From Biscogniauxia marginata (Eukaryota; Ascomycota; Sordariomycetes; Xylariales; Xylariaceae): a stretch of 64,000 bases of DNA. Below the pieces are notes generated by a model that worked only from the letters and a program-made list of their open reading frames with translations, was not told the origin of the DNA and searched no databases. This document shows, one piece after another, positions 35,468 to 47,556 of this stretch. Within the stretch, counting starts at the first letter, position 1. Each line of letters begins with the position of its first letter. The position numbers and the translations under genes are program-made. Location: positions 434,001-498,000 of the forward strand of contig MU404057.1 of the NCBI GenBank assembly GCA_022695795.1. The letters are read 5' to 3'.

Positions 35468-38400
35468 GGCTTCATTCTCCCACCGTTTTCTGTTAGTCCT
35501 CTTTATCGTAAAGATTTTAATATCTTAAAGGCTTTTCTCTTTTTTCTTTTTTCAAATAAAAATTAAAATAAAAAGTCATTTTATAACTCATTATTTTTAT
35601 AACTTGGTTTTATATATTAATTTTTTAATAATTATTTATATTATCATGGTAACGTAGGTAATTTTCAAAGTATTCTTTAAACTCGTAATTTATTAACGAG
35701 AATATTAAAAGTAAAAAAGGGGGGGGGAAAAAAGGAAATCTATAATAGCTAGGGACGCGTTGGTATTAATTGGGCATCGAACTTTGTGCGACGACAACCA
35801 GACCCCCGGACGCGTTTTAATCGAAGAATCGACTATCAGAGAGTAATGTGCGAAGATACCGACGTGTATCGCGCGTGGTTCATCCTCGTGCGAGACTCAA
35901 TTGCTAGATAAGGTATTCGAAGAGGTATGTATACCTTTACAACTTCGACCCTCGACGAGACTGGGTTTATAATGGACCAAATCTCATCGGAAATGGTCGT
36001 AACTAGGTAGGCACTTCTATTCGACGTGGAAGACCAAGAACAGTACAGCAAGGCAGCTAGTCAAAGATTACATTCGACCGAAGTGTACATAACAATTATT
36101 GTAACCTACCTACCTACCTATGTACTTAAATATCTGCTGCTGACCTGCTGATAAAGTCGATTATAATCTCGACAGTCTGCTACCTACCAAGGTAGGTCAT
36201 GTTAAATTCTCGCAGGTGCTTCCGCACAAATACCTAGTAGCTACATTCAAAATTCAGTCCAAACAATTTCGTTCTGTTGAATTTTTTTTCTCACTTCTTG
36301 TTTGAAGGACTTGGTATTAGTTTTGTCATTGTGCGGTATATTAGTACATACCTAGATCCCCGTTCTCTATATATATCATTTCGGAGATAAGGGCTTCACT
36401 TGCAATCGATCAATCCTCCACCCTATACTTAATCCGTACTAGTTAGGTTAGTACCCTGTCTCCCACTAGGTAGTCTGGGGAACAACCTAACCTAGCCTAG
36501 CTTAGAACCCACACTAGGGGCGGGCCCTTCCCTCGAAAAAAAAAAAAAAACCTCCGAACGAGGAACCGCCCAGCTGGGAATTCGGGACTAAATCTGATTG
36601 GCCCGTTTTTTTTTTGACAGCTTGCTGCGCAGCAACAGACTTGGAAACCGAACCTTAAGGATGGATTAACTAATACCGAAACCACGCCGCCACACCATGC
36701 TCATTTTCTTTTGACCAGTAAATAAATTCTCATTTTATTTTCTTTGTTATGCTATCCTACTCAGAACCCTTTTCACGCAAGATCCAAATTATGAATAATT
36801 ATTGGAGATATGATACCTAGTGTCATACCTACTAAGGCTTTACATATTGTACGTTGCAACCACGGACTGGAGCGGGCGAGAGTTAGCCATCGTAAGCAAT
36901 AATCATATGCATAGCTTGTAATAAAGGGGTTGTCTCTCATATATGTGGAAAGGCCATTCCTGGAGTATCTAGATGGGTATATTTCTTCACCCAATAACAT
37001 AGCTGATAAGCTCTATCCGTACGGGAATGCATGGTGATATATGGCGATGTTTACTTGATACTTGAGGCTAGCTTGTGGTACTATGTGTGGATTGTATCCA
37101 CAGCCGCAATATTTGAAAAATACTTAGGTACATATATTTTTTCTCGATATCGTAGAAGTGAAATTCGTACTTAAAGTTTGTTGATATTTCGGTAAACATG
37201 TTTTCTCTGGATATGTGTCCATCGAGCGTACGATATAGTATTAGATCTAAAGGTTCTATAGGCGAGGTAGATATGAAAGTAAGCATTTACTATATATCTA
37301 GGCAACATCCGTGAAAGTAATAAACCCTAAGCCATTAGGCATGTCTCTTTGAGAGCTAGTTATGCTAGAGAGTAATGCCATCCCCCCCCCTAATCAACTA
37401 CAAGCGTCCATTTCTAGGGAATTTGAGAAAGAGACGGTGGTATAACTAGTTTCAACACTTTACTAAATGATAATTTCTTAATTATATCAGCGAAAGAAAT
37501 ATTTTCGCTGGTTGATAATGTACTACGGATAACATAGCTCATTGATAGTGCTACCTTCTGCTGTTGCTACTGTTTAGATTCTCTTCTTATATTCCACCTT
37601 TTGCACGGCCCATAATTGTCCGCCCGCGGACTTATTTTCCTTCTCCTCCATTTTCTCCTGATAGAGCTGCTTCCACCGATAGTCCCTCCCAAGAAATCGC
37701 CGAGTGGAATCAAGTATGCTATAGCTCCAGCTCTTCTTTTTTGACCAGAAACTAGAGCTCTATTTGGGGAAAAGAGGGTGGGTAAGAGGCACCCTATTCA
37801 TACTGATCTGATGCAAATATAGCACTAGAGACATTAATGATCTGATCCGATGGCCTGTTAGGCTCTCAGAAGTCCCCCCCACCATATCTAAGCCATGACC
37901 CTACTCCTCCCGGGACCCAGTATCATATATTCCGGCGCTTACTCACAGACTCGTAACGACTAGGTGGTCCAGGGGCTATCGCGAGGCTAGTTAACTAGGT
38001 TAGCCCATTGTAGATGACAGAATAACTACTTTACTCTGGAACTTACAACTGCATAATTTATTCTCAGATTTCCAGCCCCCCCCTCCCCCTCCGGGCCCGG
38101 CGGGAGTTCACTTTTTCTTCTCGGATACGGTGGTCTCGTTTGCATATAGGGGGTTGACGGCGCTCCAAGGTTCCTCCCGTGGCGTCTTCTCGAGCCAAGT
38201 GATAAATCCCCAAGACAGCCCAGCGCGGCGGCTGTCTCTCGAAGATCCATTGATTCCCGGAAGAGGCTTCATGGTAGACGAAGGCACGACAGAAGATGAT
38301 GGCTTCATACTCGGTAATTTTGTAATGCCCGATGAAGGGGGGGCTAGATGGTCTGTATTTTTCTGGAAAGCTAAGTTCTAGCTGATATGACAATAAAGAC

Positions 38401-39900
38401 CTCTACGTATTTGATATACCCCAACGTCACGACCGTAACTCTCGCCAAGAGCGAGCCCCGTGACATTGCGGCGATGTGTCTTGTATCAGGTGCATCTGCG
38501 GACTAACATCGAAGAATATATGGAATTGTCGATACCACGACACCCCGAACGCTCTCTTCAGTTGCATCACCGTATATATTTTCTTAGGACAGGCAAGGCG
38601 TTAACATGAATACGAGGCTGAAGTCCTCGCTAGTCCGTTTCAGGTGGCAGGAGATCATCGACAGCTGAGACTACATACTTACTTTGCTAGCTTTGCCCCC
38701 CTCCGCAAGGTTCGGAAGGGAATTGGCATATTTTGCTCCGCATATTATAATCACTCGGTCTAGCTCTTCCAGGGTTTTTATGTTTCTCCCCATTGGACAC
38801 GTGATGTGGTGTCTCGGTTTCCTGCGTTGCCGCCACATCACAAGCTGGGCTTATACGGGATCACAATCGAGTAAAAAGTGAAGCGTTCACGGGGACGGGG
38901 GTAGTTATATATATATACGATACTCGTGAATCGTAAATTCTCACATTGTCACTCTAGGGCATATTCTAGGGCATATATATATATATATATATACAGAGAG
39001 AGAGAGAGAGAGATAAGGGGGGAGGGGGCTAGATATTTAGTTGTTAGTTGTGGTTGGGGAACTAACGCAAGAGGGGAATATATGAGAATAAAGGTACTAC
39101 AGCAATAACATGAAAGGCTCCGACTGTGAGGCCCTAGAACGCAATATAATTCGTCAAGAGTCTCGTATTCTGGGAGGAGTATATTAGAGCCCAAACGATC
39201 TTGCATGTTGGTATTATCGTCGCACATTGCTGTTTGGTCGAGAAAAGAGCCCGAAGCTCATTGTATCACATGTCTCTGCGGAACGACGTAATGATGTCTT
39301 AAGCTTAAGCCTGAGGATGTCGGGATAAATAAGACCATTACTATGTACTATTTACCTACTTTTCATTTACCCCCCTTTTCGCTATACTCGGGTGCTTCAT
39401 CCTCGTATATCGAACCTGTTATTGATGGCTTTCTTTCACCGCGAAGTCCATTTTTCTTTTCCTCACCCAGATTGTTTCAGGTGAGAGGTAAGCTTTCAGC
39501 CACTGATATCTCTTCAGTAATATGCATGAGGGGGAAAAGTGACAATGGATTGCCGATCGCTTACAATCCTTGCATAGTGCTCCATGTGGATAGGTAGATC
39601 GGAGAGGGATCCATGTGTCCATCCCGCCGCCCGCTCTCGGACTATTGAAGATAGCTCACCACCAATCGGTATGAGAAAGTAAAAGATAAAGCTGTGCGTG
39701 TATTACTATACTATACTCTGTTCCATTTACGAGCTCTCGATTAGCTGCTGCGTACAAGATATCTGCCGCACACATACAAATACAAAATTATGCAAGCCAG
39801 CCGGGTATGATACTGCCTCGAATTCGACTCGAGGAAAGCCCGGGCATAATAGTAATGCTACCATTATCTCCTACCAAATGCGTCCCAGTCCTTGCTGTTC
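35468..39900. other. Gene-free interval, 4.4 kb
   Basis: The first 300 bp after the tRNA are extremely AT-rich. TACCTA motifs cluster near 36105-36125. A (TA)n(GA)n microsatellite lies at about 38976-39014. A minus-strand frame ending at 38108 (...GFITWLEKTPREEP...SEKKK) has coding-like composition but no start, domain or partner exon. It could be a gene remnant. Nothing else supported. Confidence 0.55.
38976..39014. repeat. (TA)n(GA)n microsatellite
   Basis: Uninterrupted AT dinucleotides followed by AG dinucleotides, seen directly. Confidence 0.9.
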
Positions 39901-41322
39901 TCAAGACCCTCCCGTCCCCGTTGTTGAGTTGAATTGGCCTAGATCGTCCCAGCTCAGTGGGAAGCCGTGAGCCACCATGGACGAATGATCTCCGACTAGG
40001 GTTGTCGTGAAGCTTCGCCAATCATCTGACAAGTCAAGCGCTGGCAGGAGTCCTGTGCTCTGTGTCGCATTCTCCGAAAGCGGAAAATCCATATCCATAG
40101 GGGAGACTGGGTCTAGTGGCGCGGGCGGCAACGCCTTGTCCGTGTATGTAGTGGGATAGGTTGGTTGTGGTTGTATTGTCTGAAGAAAGCTAGGATATGC
40201 ACTGTTTATAGGCTGCGGTGGTGGCGGCGGTGAAAGTGCTGTCGTGGGAGTGTGAATGGGGATGGTAGTTTTAGAGTCGACAGAACCGGAAGTTGTTCGA
40301 TTTCTCGGCCTACTTATTCTCGATATCGCCGAAACCGAGGCCGCTCGTCTCGGTTCTCGAGCTTTTGGTTGTATCGATATGTTCTTGTGCGAATTGCTCG
40401 AAAATGCTGGGATAGACGGTTGGCTAAAGCCTGGACTTAGGGGCGTAGACTTGGGCTTCAACACGACGTGGACACATCTGTCTGCCAATTGTACGATCTC
40501 CTCGGCGGATTCCTTCGAGCCGTCGAAAAATTCCAGCAGATCTTGTAACTGTCCGGGGTTCTCGTTCTCCACGAAACCCTGAGCCCTTCCTGTAGCCTCA
40601 GGCGACCAGGAGAACATAGGCTGGTGTCCGTTGAACTGGCTCTGTTTACGTGCAATTAACGCCTTCCATGTCTCGTGTATGCCATGCTGGTGGAGCAAGC
40701 CATATATGACGTTTGAATGTAGCCAGTCGGCTTTTGTACTCCCCGTCTCGAAATGGCCGGCGACGTGGTCGATGTGTCGTTCAAACTGACGGTGCATTGC
40801 AGCGCAGAAGCCACACCCATACGCTTTTCTCTTCATCATATACCTGACAACGGAATCAGCGTGCGGGCAGGTTTTACAGCCATGTGCCGACTTGTGATGT
40901 TGATTGAACGTGTTCGGCCCCCAGAAGCTTTGGTTACAGTTGGGGCAAGGGTATTTTCGGTGTCGTTCGTGGAACTCCTCCTCGTGTCTCTTCCAATCGA
41001 ATTTTCTTTTGAATGTCTTGTCGCATGATGTACACCAAAACTTGGCTTCGAGAGCGCCGGTTGTGGATGAGACGGAACTTCGGGTCGATGTTGAGGAGAA
41101 GCAACTGTCGCGACTTGAGGAACTTGATATGCTCGAGGAAACTGAAGATCGATATTGGTGATGAGGAACGAAGGGGGGGGCATTGATGTCTCTGTAACTG
41201 AAGTTTGGCACGGCGGATGCTGTTGCATTCGAGTCAGTCGCTAAATGATACAAGGAAATATGACAGAAGATGTTTCATACTATCAGCCATCGTATTATGC
41301 CGCGATTGCGATTGCGATTGCG

Positions 41323-41379
<57 letters not shown>

Positions 41380-41509
41380 GCTGTTGGTGCTGCTGTTGCT
41401 GGGGCTCCTCTTCTAACAATGCTAACAGAGCATCTCGACTGAGGCCAGACTGTTTCAAGGCCTCGAGATGCTCTCTAGCCTGAGCTAGTATTCTCGAGGG
41501 GTCGTCCAT
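39901..41509 (-). CDS. C2H2 zinc-finger protein with polyglutamine tract
   Basis: Exon 1 (41509..41281) and exon 2 (41219..39901) give 515 residues. The donor is GTATGA; the preferred acceptor is CAACAG, 61 bp on, after a CTGAC branch site. An alternative ATTTAG acceptor gives a 40-bp intron and seven more residues; both keep the frame. The N-terminus has a short helical segment (ILAQAREHLEALKQSGLSRDALLALLEEE), then about 25 glutamines and a QS repeat. Two C2H2 fingers lie at Cys139/Cys142/His155/His160 and Cys168/Cys171/His184/His189. A Cys/His-rich region follows (CKTCPHAD, CGFCAAMHRQFERHIDHVAGHF). The C-terminal third is Ser/Pro-rich and disordered. The finger layout suggests a DNA-binding regulator in the nucleus. 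Targets are unknown; the isocyanide synthase gene lies upstream on the same strand. Confidence 0.88.
41303..41402. repeat. Trinucleotide (GTT/CAA)n and hexanucleotide CGATTG repeats within coding sequence
   Basis: Four copies of CGATTG followed by about 20 copies of GTT encode the QSQSQS and polyQ segments of the zinc-finger protein on the minus strand. Confidence 0.95.
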
Positions 41510-43286
41510 CTGGCCGTGTTTTGTTCGATATGGCTAGAAGGAGAGAAGACGAGAGGGGAGAGGGTCCTGCGAGTTAGGTAGATGGAGACCTCAGAAATTA
41601 GGAGGCTAGGTAGACCGGGACGCATTCGATGTAGGAGAAGGAGGAGAGTGTGGGTGGCCGACAAGGCAAGAGGAGACGAGACGGCAGGAAGTGCAACGCA
41701 ACGTTAGGCCTGGCTACTTAGCAGGATTGTGCGTGCGTGGTGGGCTACGGATTGTGTGATGACTATATTGGCCGGTCCCCGGTCGGGTTGTTCAATTACC
41801 TACCTTAGCTACAATGCCTGCCTACCTACTTGGGTCTTGTTGGTGTCCCATCTCGGCGAGCTCCCTCGGATCCGTGTGCCGCTTATTGGGTGGGCGCACA
41901 GCACGATGGTTCGTTCGCCTGTTGCTTTGGGCCTCGTGCAAGGATCTGTGGGAAAAGGGCTGGACTGGAGACAGGACAGGCTGGACGTGTGCGTGTGTGT
42001 ATGTGTGTCGGCTGTCCGTCGAGGGAATGGACTCAACCTGAAACCGCTAGGGGACCATTGCCTTGAACGTCGTCAGCGCATCCGCCTCCTCGTAGCGTTT
42101 CGAAACACGCCCGATGGTGGGATGGAGCCACCAATGGGCGTGGCCGGCGGGCACGGACGATCGTCTTCGATTCGCTCGAACCCGGCAAGATAGGCTTGGG
42201 TCTGCTTTGGGCCAGCTTCTCTGCCACTCTGCTTCTGCGTTTCCCTCCGCAGCAAGTGCTGAGCGGAGGAACCCCTGTCGACGTCGACCAAATCTGTTTC
42301 AAGATTCCCGGGTTCCTTGTCGCCCATCTCTGATTGGCCTTGCATGGCCATCTACTGATCTGTCGTGCCATCGCTTTCGCTTCCGCTTGCTTTCCCAAGA
42401 TGCTCTCGAATCTGCGTTTTTACGTGACCTACACTTGCCTCTTGTTAAGTTGCGACCTGGGGACGTTGTCGATCGGGCGTCCCCGCCCATTCCCCCCTCT
42501 CTCGCGCAGTTGTTTACCAAAATGCCAACTAGGATGTGTGTATATAGACAGCGGTGGTGACGCTACCTGCAGCACTGCGTCTGTGTAGTTGGCTTCTGGA
42601 CTGCGGAACATCGTGTGCTAGGAGGTGGTGGGTATGTAAGGGCGATGGTGAAGCTAGTGGGCGGTGGGGGTTGGAGGTGCTCTTGACGGGACTTTTCCCC
42701 CCCCAACGCATTGACCACATCATACCTAACCTACTCGTACTCCCTACCTTAGGTACCTAGTGTAGCTCTTGGCCGTCCGACCCCCTACCCAGTGGCCCCC
42801 CTATTGGGTAGTCCCTGAAGCTTTTAGTACTGAACTGAACTGAATTACTTCACAGCCCTCGATCTATTTTAAGGTACTTCGTACAGCATGAAAGGGAGAG
42901 ACAGCCACCTTCAAGTTTGTTTGGTTTCTTTTTTTAACCCCCAAAAAACAAACTCGAAGGTTGATTACCATATCATAGGAACCTACCTAGGTATTATTCC
43001 TTGAAACAAGCAATCGACTCTAGCTAGCAAATACGGCGAAGGGACAAGGGCTTTTATGAGGCTATTTAGAGAACGCGATGCGTCGCCGCGATCCTGTCGA
43101 CTTATATACACGGGACTCGCCGCAGGCCTTGCTTGGCCTACTTAACTTGAAACAGGCAAAGTTATATTTACGACAAGTTTCGAACTACTTGAATAACAAT
43201 TTCCGCAGTGATGTACAATCCACAGGGTTATCCCGATCAGAAAGCGACAACCCAGTCGATTCCGCCGCCGCCTCGGAGCTCACGTG
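41510..43286. other. Intergenic between zinc-finger gene and isocyanide synthase
   Basis: About 1.8 kb, fairly GC-rich to 42.7 kb. Many overlapping frames are open in several phases here, but none shows a domain or splice structure. It holds the promoter of the zinc-finger gene, with a TACCTTAGGTACC motif near 42745. Confidence 0.55.
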
Positions 43287-45323
43287 TTAATCGAAATGTA
43301 TCCTCCACAGCTCCCGATCGCACCCGGCAGTGAAGCCGCTCTCCATGTGCATCGCTAGGATATTGTCACTAGCCACGACGTCCCCCCTTTCCCACGCGTG
43401 GTGATACGCGACACGGCGGTCGTGGACGAGTCCATCTAGGATTTCGCAGATGGCGAGACTGTTTAGGACGCCCCGGGTGTTCTCTATCGTCATGTTTGTC
43501 GCCTCGAACTTGGTCTTTGACTGCGGCCAGGGCTCGTGGTATCGTATACAGGGCACCTTGGTGCTCGGGTGGTCCACGACAAGCGGCAGACCTCGGAGGG
43601 CCGTCTCGTCGTGGGAGGGAGAGGGAGTGGAAGCCATCCAGGTCAACGTGCGGAGGTAGTCGAGGGAGAGGTGCTTAGGAAGGTATTTGAAGACCAACGA
43701 CGAGCTTGAGAAAATGGAAAACCTGGTCTCCTTGGGCCGAGCCATCACAGCCGCGAAGAGCTGAAATCTACTCACGAGGTTAGCTAAGCCCCTTCGCAAT
43801 CTCCGGTGGCTGTAGGAAATAATCACCTGGGCGGTCGGGATATCAATTCTTCGCTCCCGTCCTTTTCGTTGTTCGGTTCTCGCGCATCTGCACCTTGGTC
43901 TTTCATTTCCAGCGGCAGGCCCAATTTCGAAGGTAGCGGCGTTCCGAAGTCTGCCACTTTCTCGACGAAAAAATCATGGTTTCTCGTCTGTGCAAAGCCT
44001 CTTAGGATTATGGGCGAGCTCAGTTCCGACATAGCCCTTACTTTTGCGGCATCGACATCAACTATGGATAGTGCGTCGGGCCCTTCAGCTGGGCGCACCA
44101 GCCAGCCGGTTGGATATACTGGCGTGCATGTGATCCCTCCTTTCTCCTTGGCCCAAGACACTAGACTTGACCTCTCACGGTAGAAACTGGGCCTACCATC
44201 CTCGTAAACCATTTCAAGTTGCGCGTTGGTATCAAAGTCACTCCTATGCCCCGTGGTGACAGTACCGTCCAGTTGAAAAGCTATACTACAATGCCATGGC
44301 GTGGTGAAGAGGGTGGCGGTAGGTAGCAAGCTGATGGAAACCTTATTCTTGCCACGTGAAGGGTGGATCGAAAGTCTTATACGGTCGGCAAATCTCTCAC
44401 GAACAGCTCGAGCAAAAGCCTTCACAGGAGTGTCAGTGGATAATGACGTGTGACGGGTACGGGCATGAACTTACATCCCCCCTATTTAGCATCTGCTTAG
44501 CGATATACTCTATCCCTTTCTTGTATTTTGACTTGGTCCGCCCCTGGCCGACTGGGTAAACGTAGCGGAGATCAGTCTCTAAGAACTTGATGTAACCTCT
44601 GTATGTCAAGCAGGTATCTTCGTCCTCGGAAATCCTGAGCGAGGCATCAAAGCCTGGATTGCTAAATTGCTTTAGGAGACCATAGCGAAAGTTGGTGGCA
44701 TTGGCTACATATGTCATCTCGTCGAGCTCATCTGGCACATTGATGTGTGCCAAATCTTTAAGACGACAGAATTCAATATGACTGCAATTCTGTCGGGCAC
44801 TCATGCTACGAAGTGCTTCGCCATATGCCCATACGTCTCGATCTGGTACTCCTAGAAGGTCTTCGATGTATTAGTATTAATAACGCGATGAGGAAAAGGG
44901 CGAGGTGGGGCTCTAGACACCATTATAAACAAGGCCGTCTGAGACTATCATCAACCGAGCACCGGGAGGATAAATGTCTCCAATGGCAGCACAAAGCCCG
45001 TTGAGGTGAGCCAGCGCAAACTCTTCAGCTTTATCGGGAAGCCGGCCGAGGACTTTCGAGGTAGTATTTGGAGACTTGAAAGGAAACGCAGGTAGACACA
45101 TAAGAATAGGCTCATTAGCCGTGACCTTGGCGTATATTTGCGCTAGAAACTTCAAGTCTCCTTCCTTGCATTTAGCTGACGGTAGTTTCTGCCCAAGCCG
45201 ATAGCGGCCCAGAATTGTTAGGATTTGTGATGAGGTTTCGAGTTGCACTGATTCCAAGCGATCTGGCCCGGAGACCGGGAACAAGAACTCTTCAGTGAGG
45301 TTGGAATCCATTATGGACGGCAT
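43287..45323 (-). CDS. Isocyanide synthase (DIT1/PvcA family) fused to a TauD-like domain
   Basis: Four exons: 45323..44921, 44860..44475, 44419..43827, 43767..43287, giving 620 residues. Donors are GTGTCT, GTAAGT and GTGATT; the first intron has a TACTAATAC branch. The N-terminal half is the pyoverdine/dityrosine synthase family ([55 protein letters not shown]). These enzymes turn the amino group of Tyr, Trp or similar into an isocyanide using ribulose-5-phosphate. The C-terminal half is TauD/PvcB-like ([40 protein letters not shown] with His601, [11 protein letters not shown]), the XanB-like fusion layout. Oddly, the HxD segment expected just before PPRFQLF is absent: NNEK runs straight into DGSEELISR. 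The oxygenase half is therefore predicted inactive, unless the alignment misleads me. Likely role: an isocyanide metabolite, possibly metal-binding. Confidence 0.9.
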
Positions 45324-47556
45324 GGCGAAAAACGAGGTCCTCGGTTCTATATCGCAAGTCTCTCTGGTAGATAGGGTTTCAAGTCAAACGGTCGATCGGG
45401 AGACGCAGGGCTTAGGATCCGTTCGTCGCAAAGTCTTCGTGCCGACTGCCTTGAGCATGACCCTTTTCCATTGCGTGACTATCAAGCAGTACGAGCCGGC
45501 TTATATATAGGCTGCGACGTTGTAGATTAATGAGATTGGGCTTGGGCTTGGCGTATGAATAGCCGGTGCGAGTCTTGATTCCCCTCGATCGACGGCGGAG
45601 AGGTCGAGATGATCAGGTGACACAGGGTAGGTGATTAACAGTTTGATCCTTAACCAATAATACCTAGACTAGACATCGTCTGTTAGGCACAAATCCTAAC
45701 CGACTTGGCCTAGGTGTGCATGTAAACGTACGTACCGAGATTCTCATCCTGCTACCGAAACTCACCCTATTACCGAGATGCTCACCTAATTACCGAGATA
45801 CTAAGATACTTGCCTTATTACTAAGATGCTCACGAAAGGCATCTTCGGGGGCTTGCAACACTCTACCTATTCGTGGCTGCTACTCCTCTAGGTATCCCAG
45901 GTGGAGAGGGATCCCCATATGTATTCAAATATATTACAAAGCACGTTGGTCTCTTACAAACCGTACCTCTTTCATTCACTAGCACCAGCCGCGATACAAA
46001 GCCACATCCCTGCCAACTTAAGGTTATGTGATATATGTATTAGGTATATGATGGGCGTGTGGGGAAGTGGTGAAGAACCATATAAATTTCCCTTGGCTGA
46101 GGTTCCGCAGTGCCATAGACACTAATCCAACAAACCCACTCTCAACAACAGCTGTTCCTCATACATTGACTCAGCTTTGTTTTGGTTAACTCCCAATGAA
46201 CTCACCCAAAGGAATGAGCCGGTTTATAATCCCCCCCCGAAAAATCTAGACTTTTGACCGTCAGTTTAACAAAGAAATCATGGCGACTTGAGAACTAAGG
46301 TCCCTGTGAAGTGCAAACTCATTTACACCAATGCATTCTGCGCCCTATGATGTATTATACTTCAACCCGTATACATACGATATCACCTAGAGCAGTATGT
46401 ACATGCTTGATAAGTTTATACGACAACAGAGAAGAAGCTACCAAAGCATGGATATCCTTGTAGACTGTGGAGAATTACTGAGATTACAAGGTATCATCTC
46501 AGATGGCATTAGGCGTGATGGTTCGAGGATATCCTGGGGTAGCATTTCGTGGGGATTATGCTTGGTAAGGCGAGGTGTATGTATGAACACCTTTTTGCCT
46601 TATTCGCATACCTCTCGGGACAAATACCTTGGGCGGAGGCCATCGACGGCTTTTCGGTTAGCCGAATCACAACATTCGACCCTGGCAACGGAGAGACTGG
46701 GCTACATTCTCACCTGTCCAGCTGATCACTCAATACAACTCCATACCTAGGTAGTGGGAAAGGAGGGGCAGCAGTATTTGAATGTGAAGGCTGAGACGGA
46801 TTAACTCAAGGGGAGAGATGCGGTACTACGCGTGTATTAAGCAGGACCTCTAATGTCTAAGATAAGCTTCTATAAATCAATACTTTACTACTATTATTAT
46901 CCGTAGGATGAAGCGGTTATAAAATTTATCGATCTTAACCATTTAAGTCATCCGACTGTAAAAATAACCATCCCCTATTATAACCTTTTATTATTATTAA
47001 ACACCAAGTAGGTAGTCGAACCGCACTCCTTCCCATGGTTCTTGAACCTCACCAAAGAGTTTCGGTATTTATCGTAGGTACAATTACTAGCGCTATTATG
47101 GGGTTAGATCTACTAGCTCATGCTACGTAATAGGTGCAAAGGAAGGCTCACTAGAACTAATTTAATACCGTATCAATTGTGTTCTTCTCATAAGTATCTG
47201 GTGTTTATATGCTGAGCGTGTTATGGGTGATATCTTAGCTGGCCTTGTCATTACCCCCCTTGCAAAAAGTATCATATAGATATCGCTATGACAAATTATG
47301 TATAGTGTCTCGGATCAGGAGACCACAGCTCAACCCTTGGAACTCCAGATATCTCAGCAGGCCTCGTGGTGCCTGAGGTCTCGTGTGTATTCTCCAATGT
47401 TTGCATTTCGTGGGTACTGATGGATGTCAACATCTCCGGCTGTTATTGTTCCCAGATTTCAGCCGGCACTTGTGTCTGTGGTCCTCTTATGTCGCTTTTT
47501 AAATCATTGGAGGCCCCGTAAGAGATATCACTGGCTGCTGATTGAGAGAGTTTGTG
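45324..47556. other. Intergenic, no gene recognised
   Basis: It contains the isocyanide synthase promoter, then imperfect repeats of ATTACCGAGATGCTCACC type (45726-45834). AT-rich sequence follows from 46.8 kb. A 117-codon frame at 46397-46750 shows no domain. Confidence 0.5.
45726..45834. repeat. Imperfect minisatellite-like repeat
   Basis: About five degenerate copies of a 17-22-bp unit containing (T)TACCGAGAT(G/A)CTCA, seen directly. Confidence 0.65.

Noticed and set aside
38026..38393. Minus-strand frames ending at 38026-38108
   Set aside because: The tail has coding-like composition, but there is no start, domain or upstream exon; noted only as a possible remnant.
46397..46750. 117-codon plus-strand frame
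   Set aside because: No domain, no homology recognised, AT-rich intergenic context.
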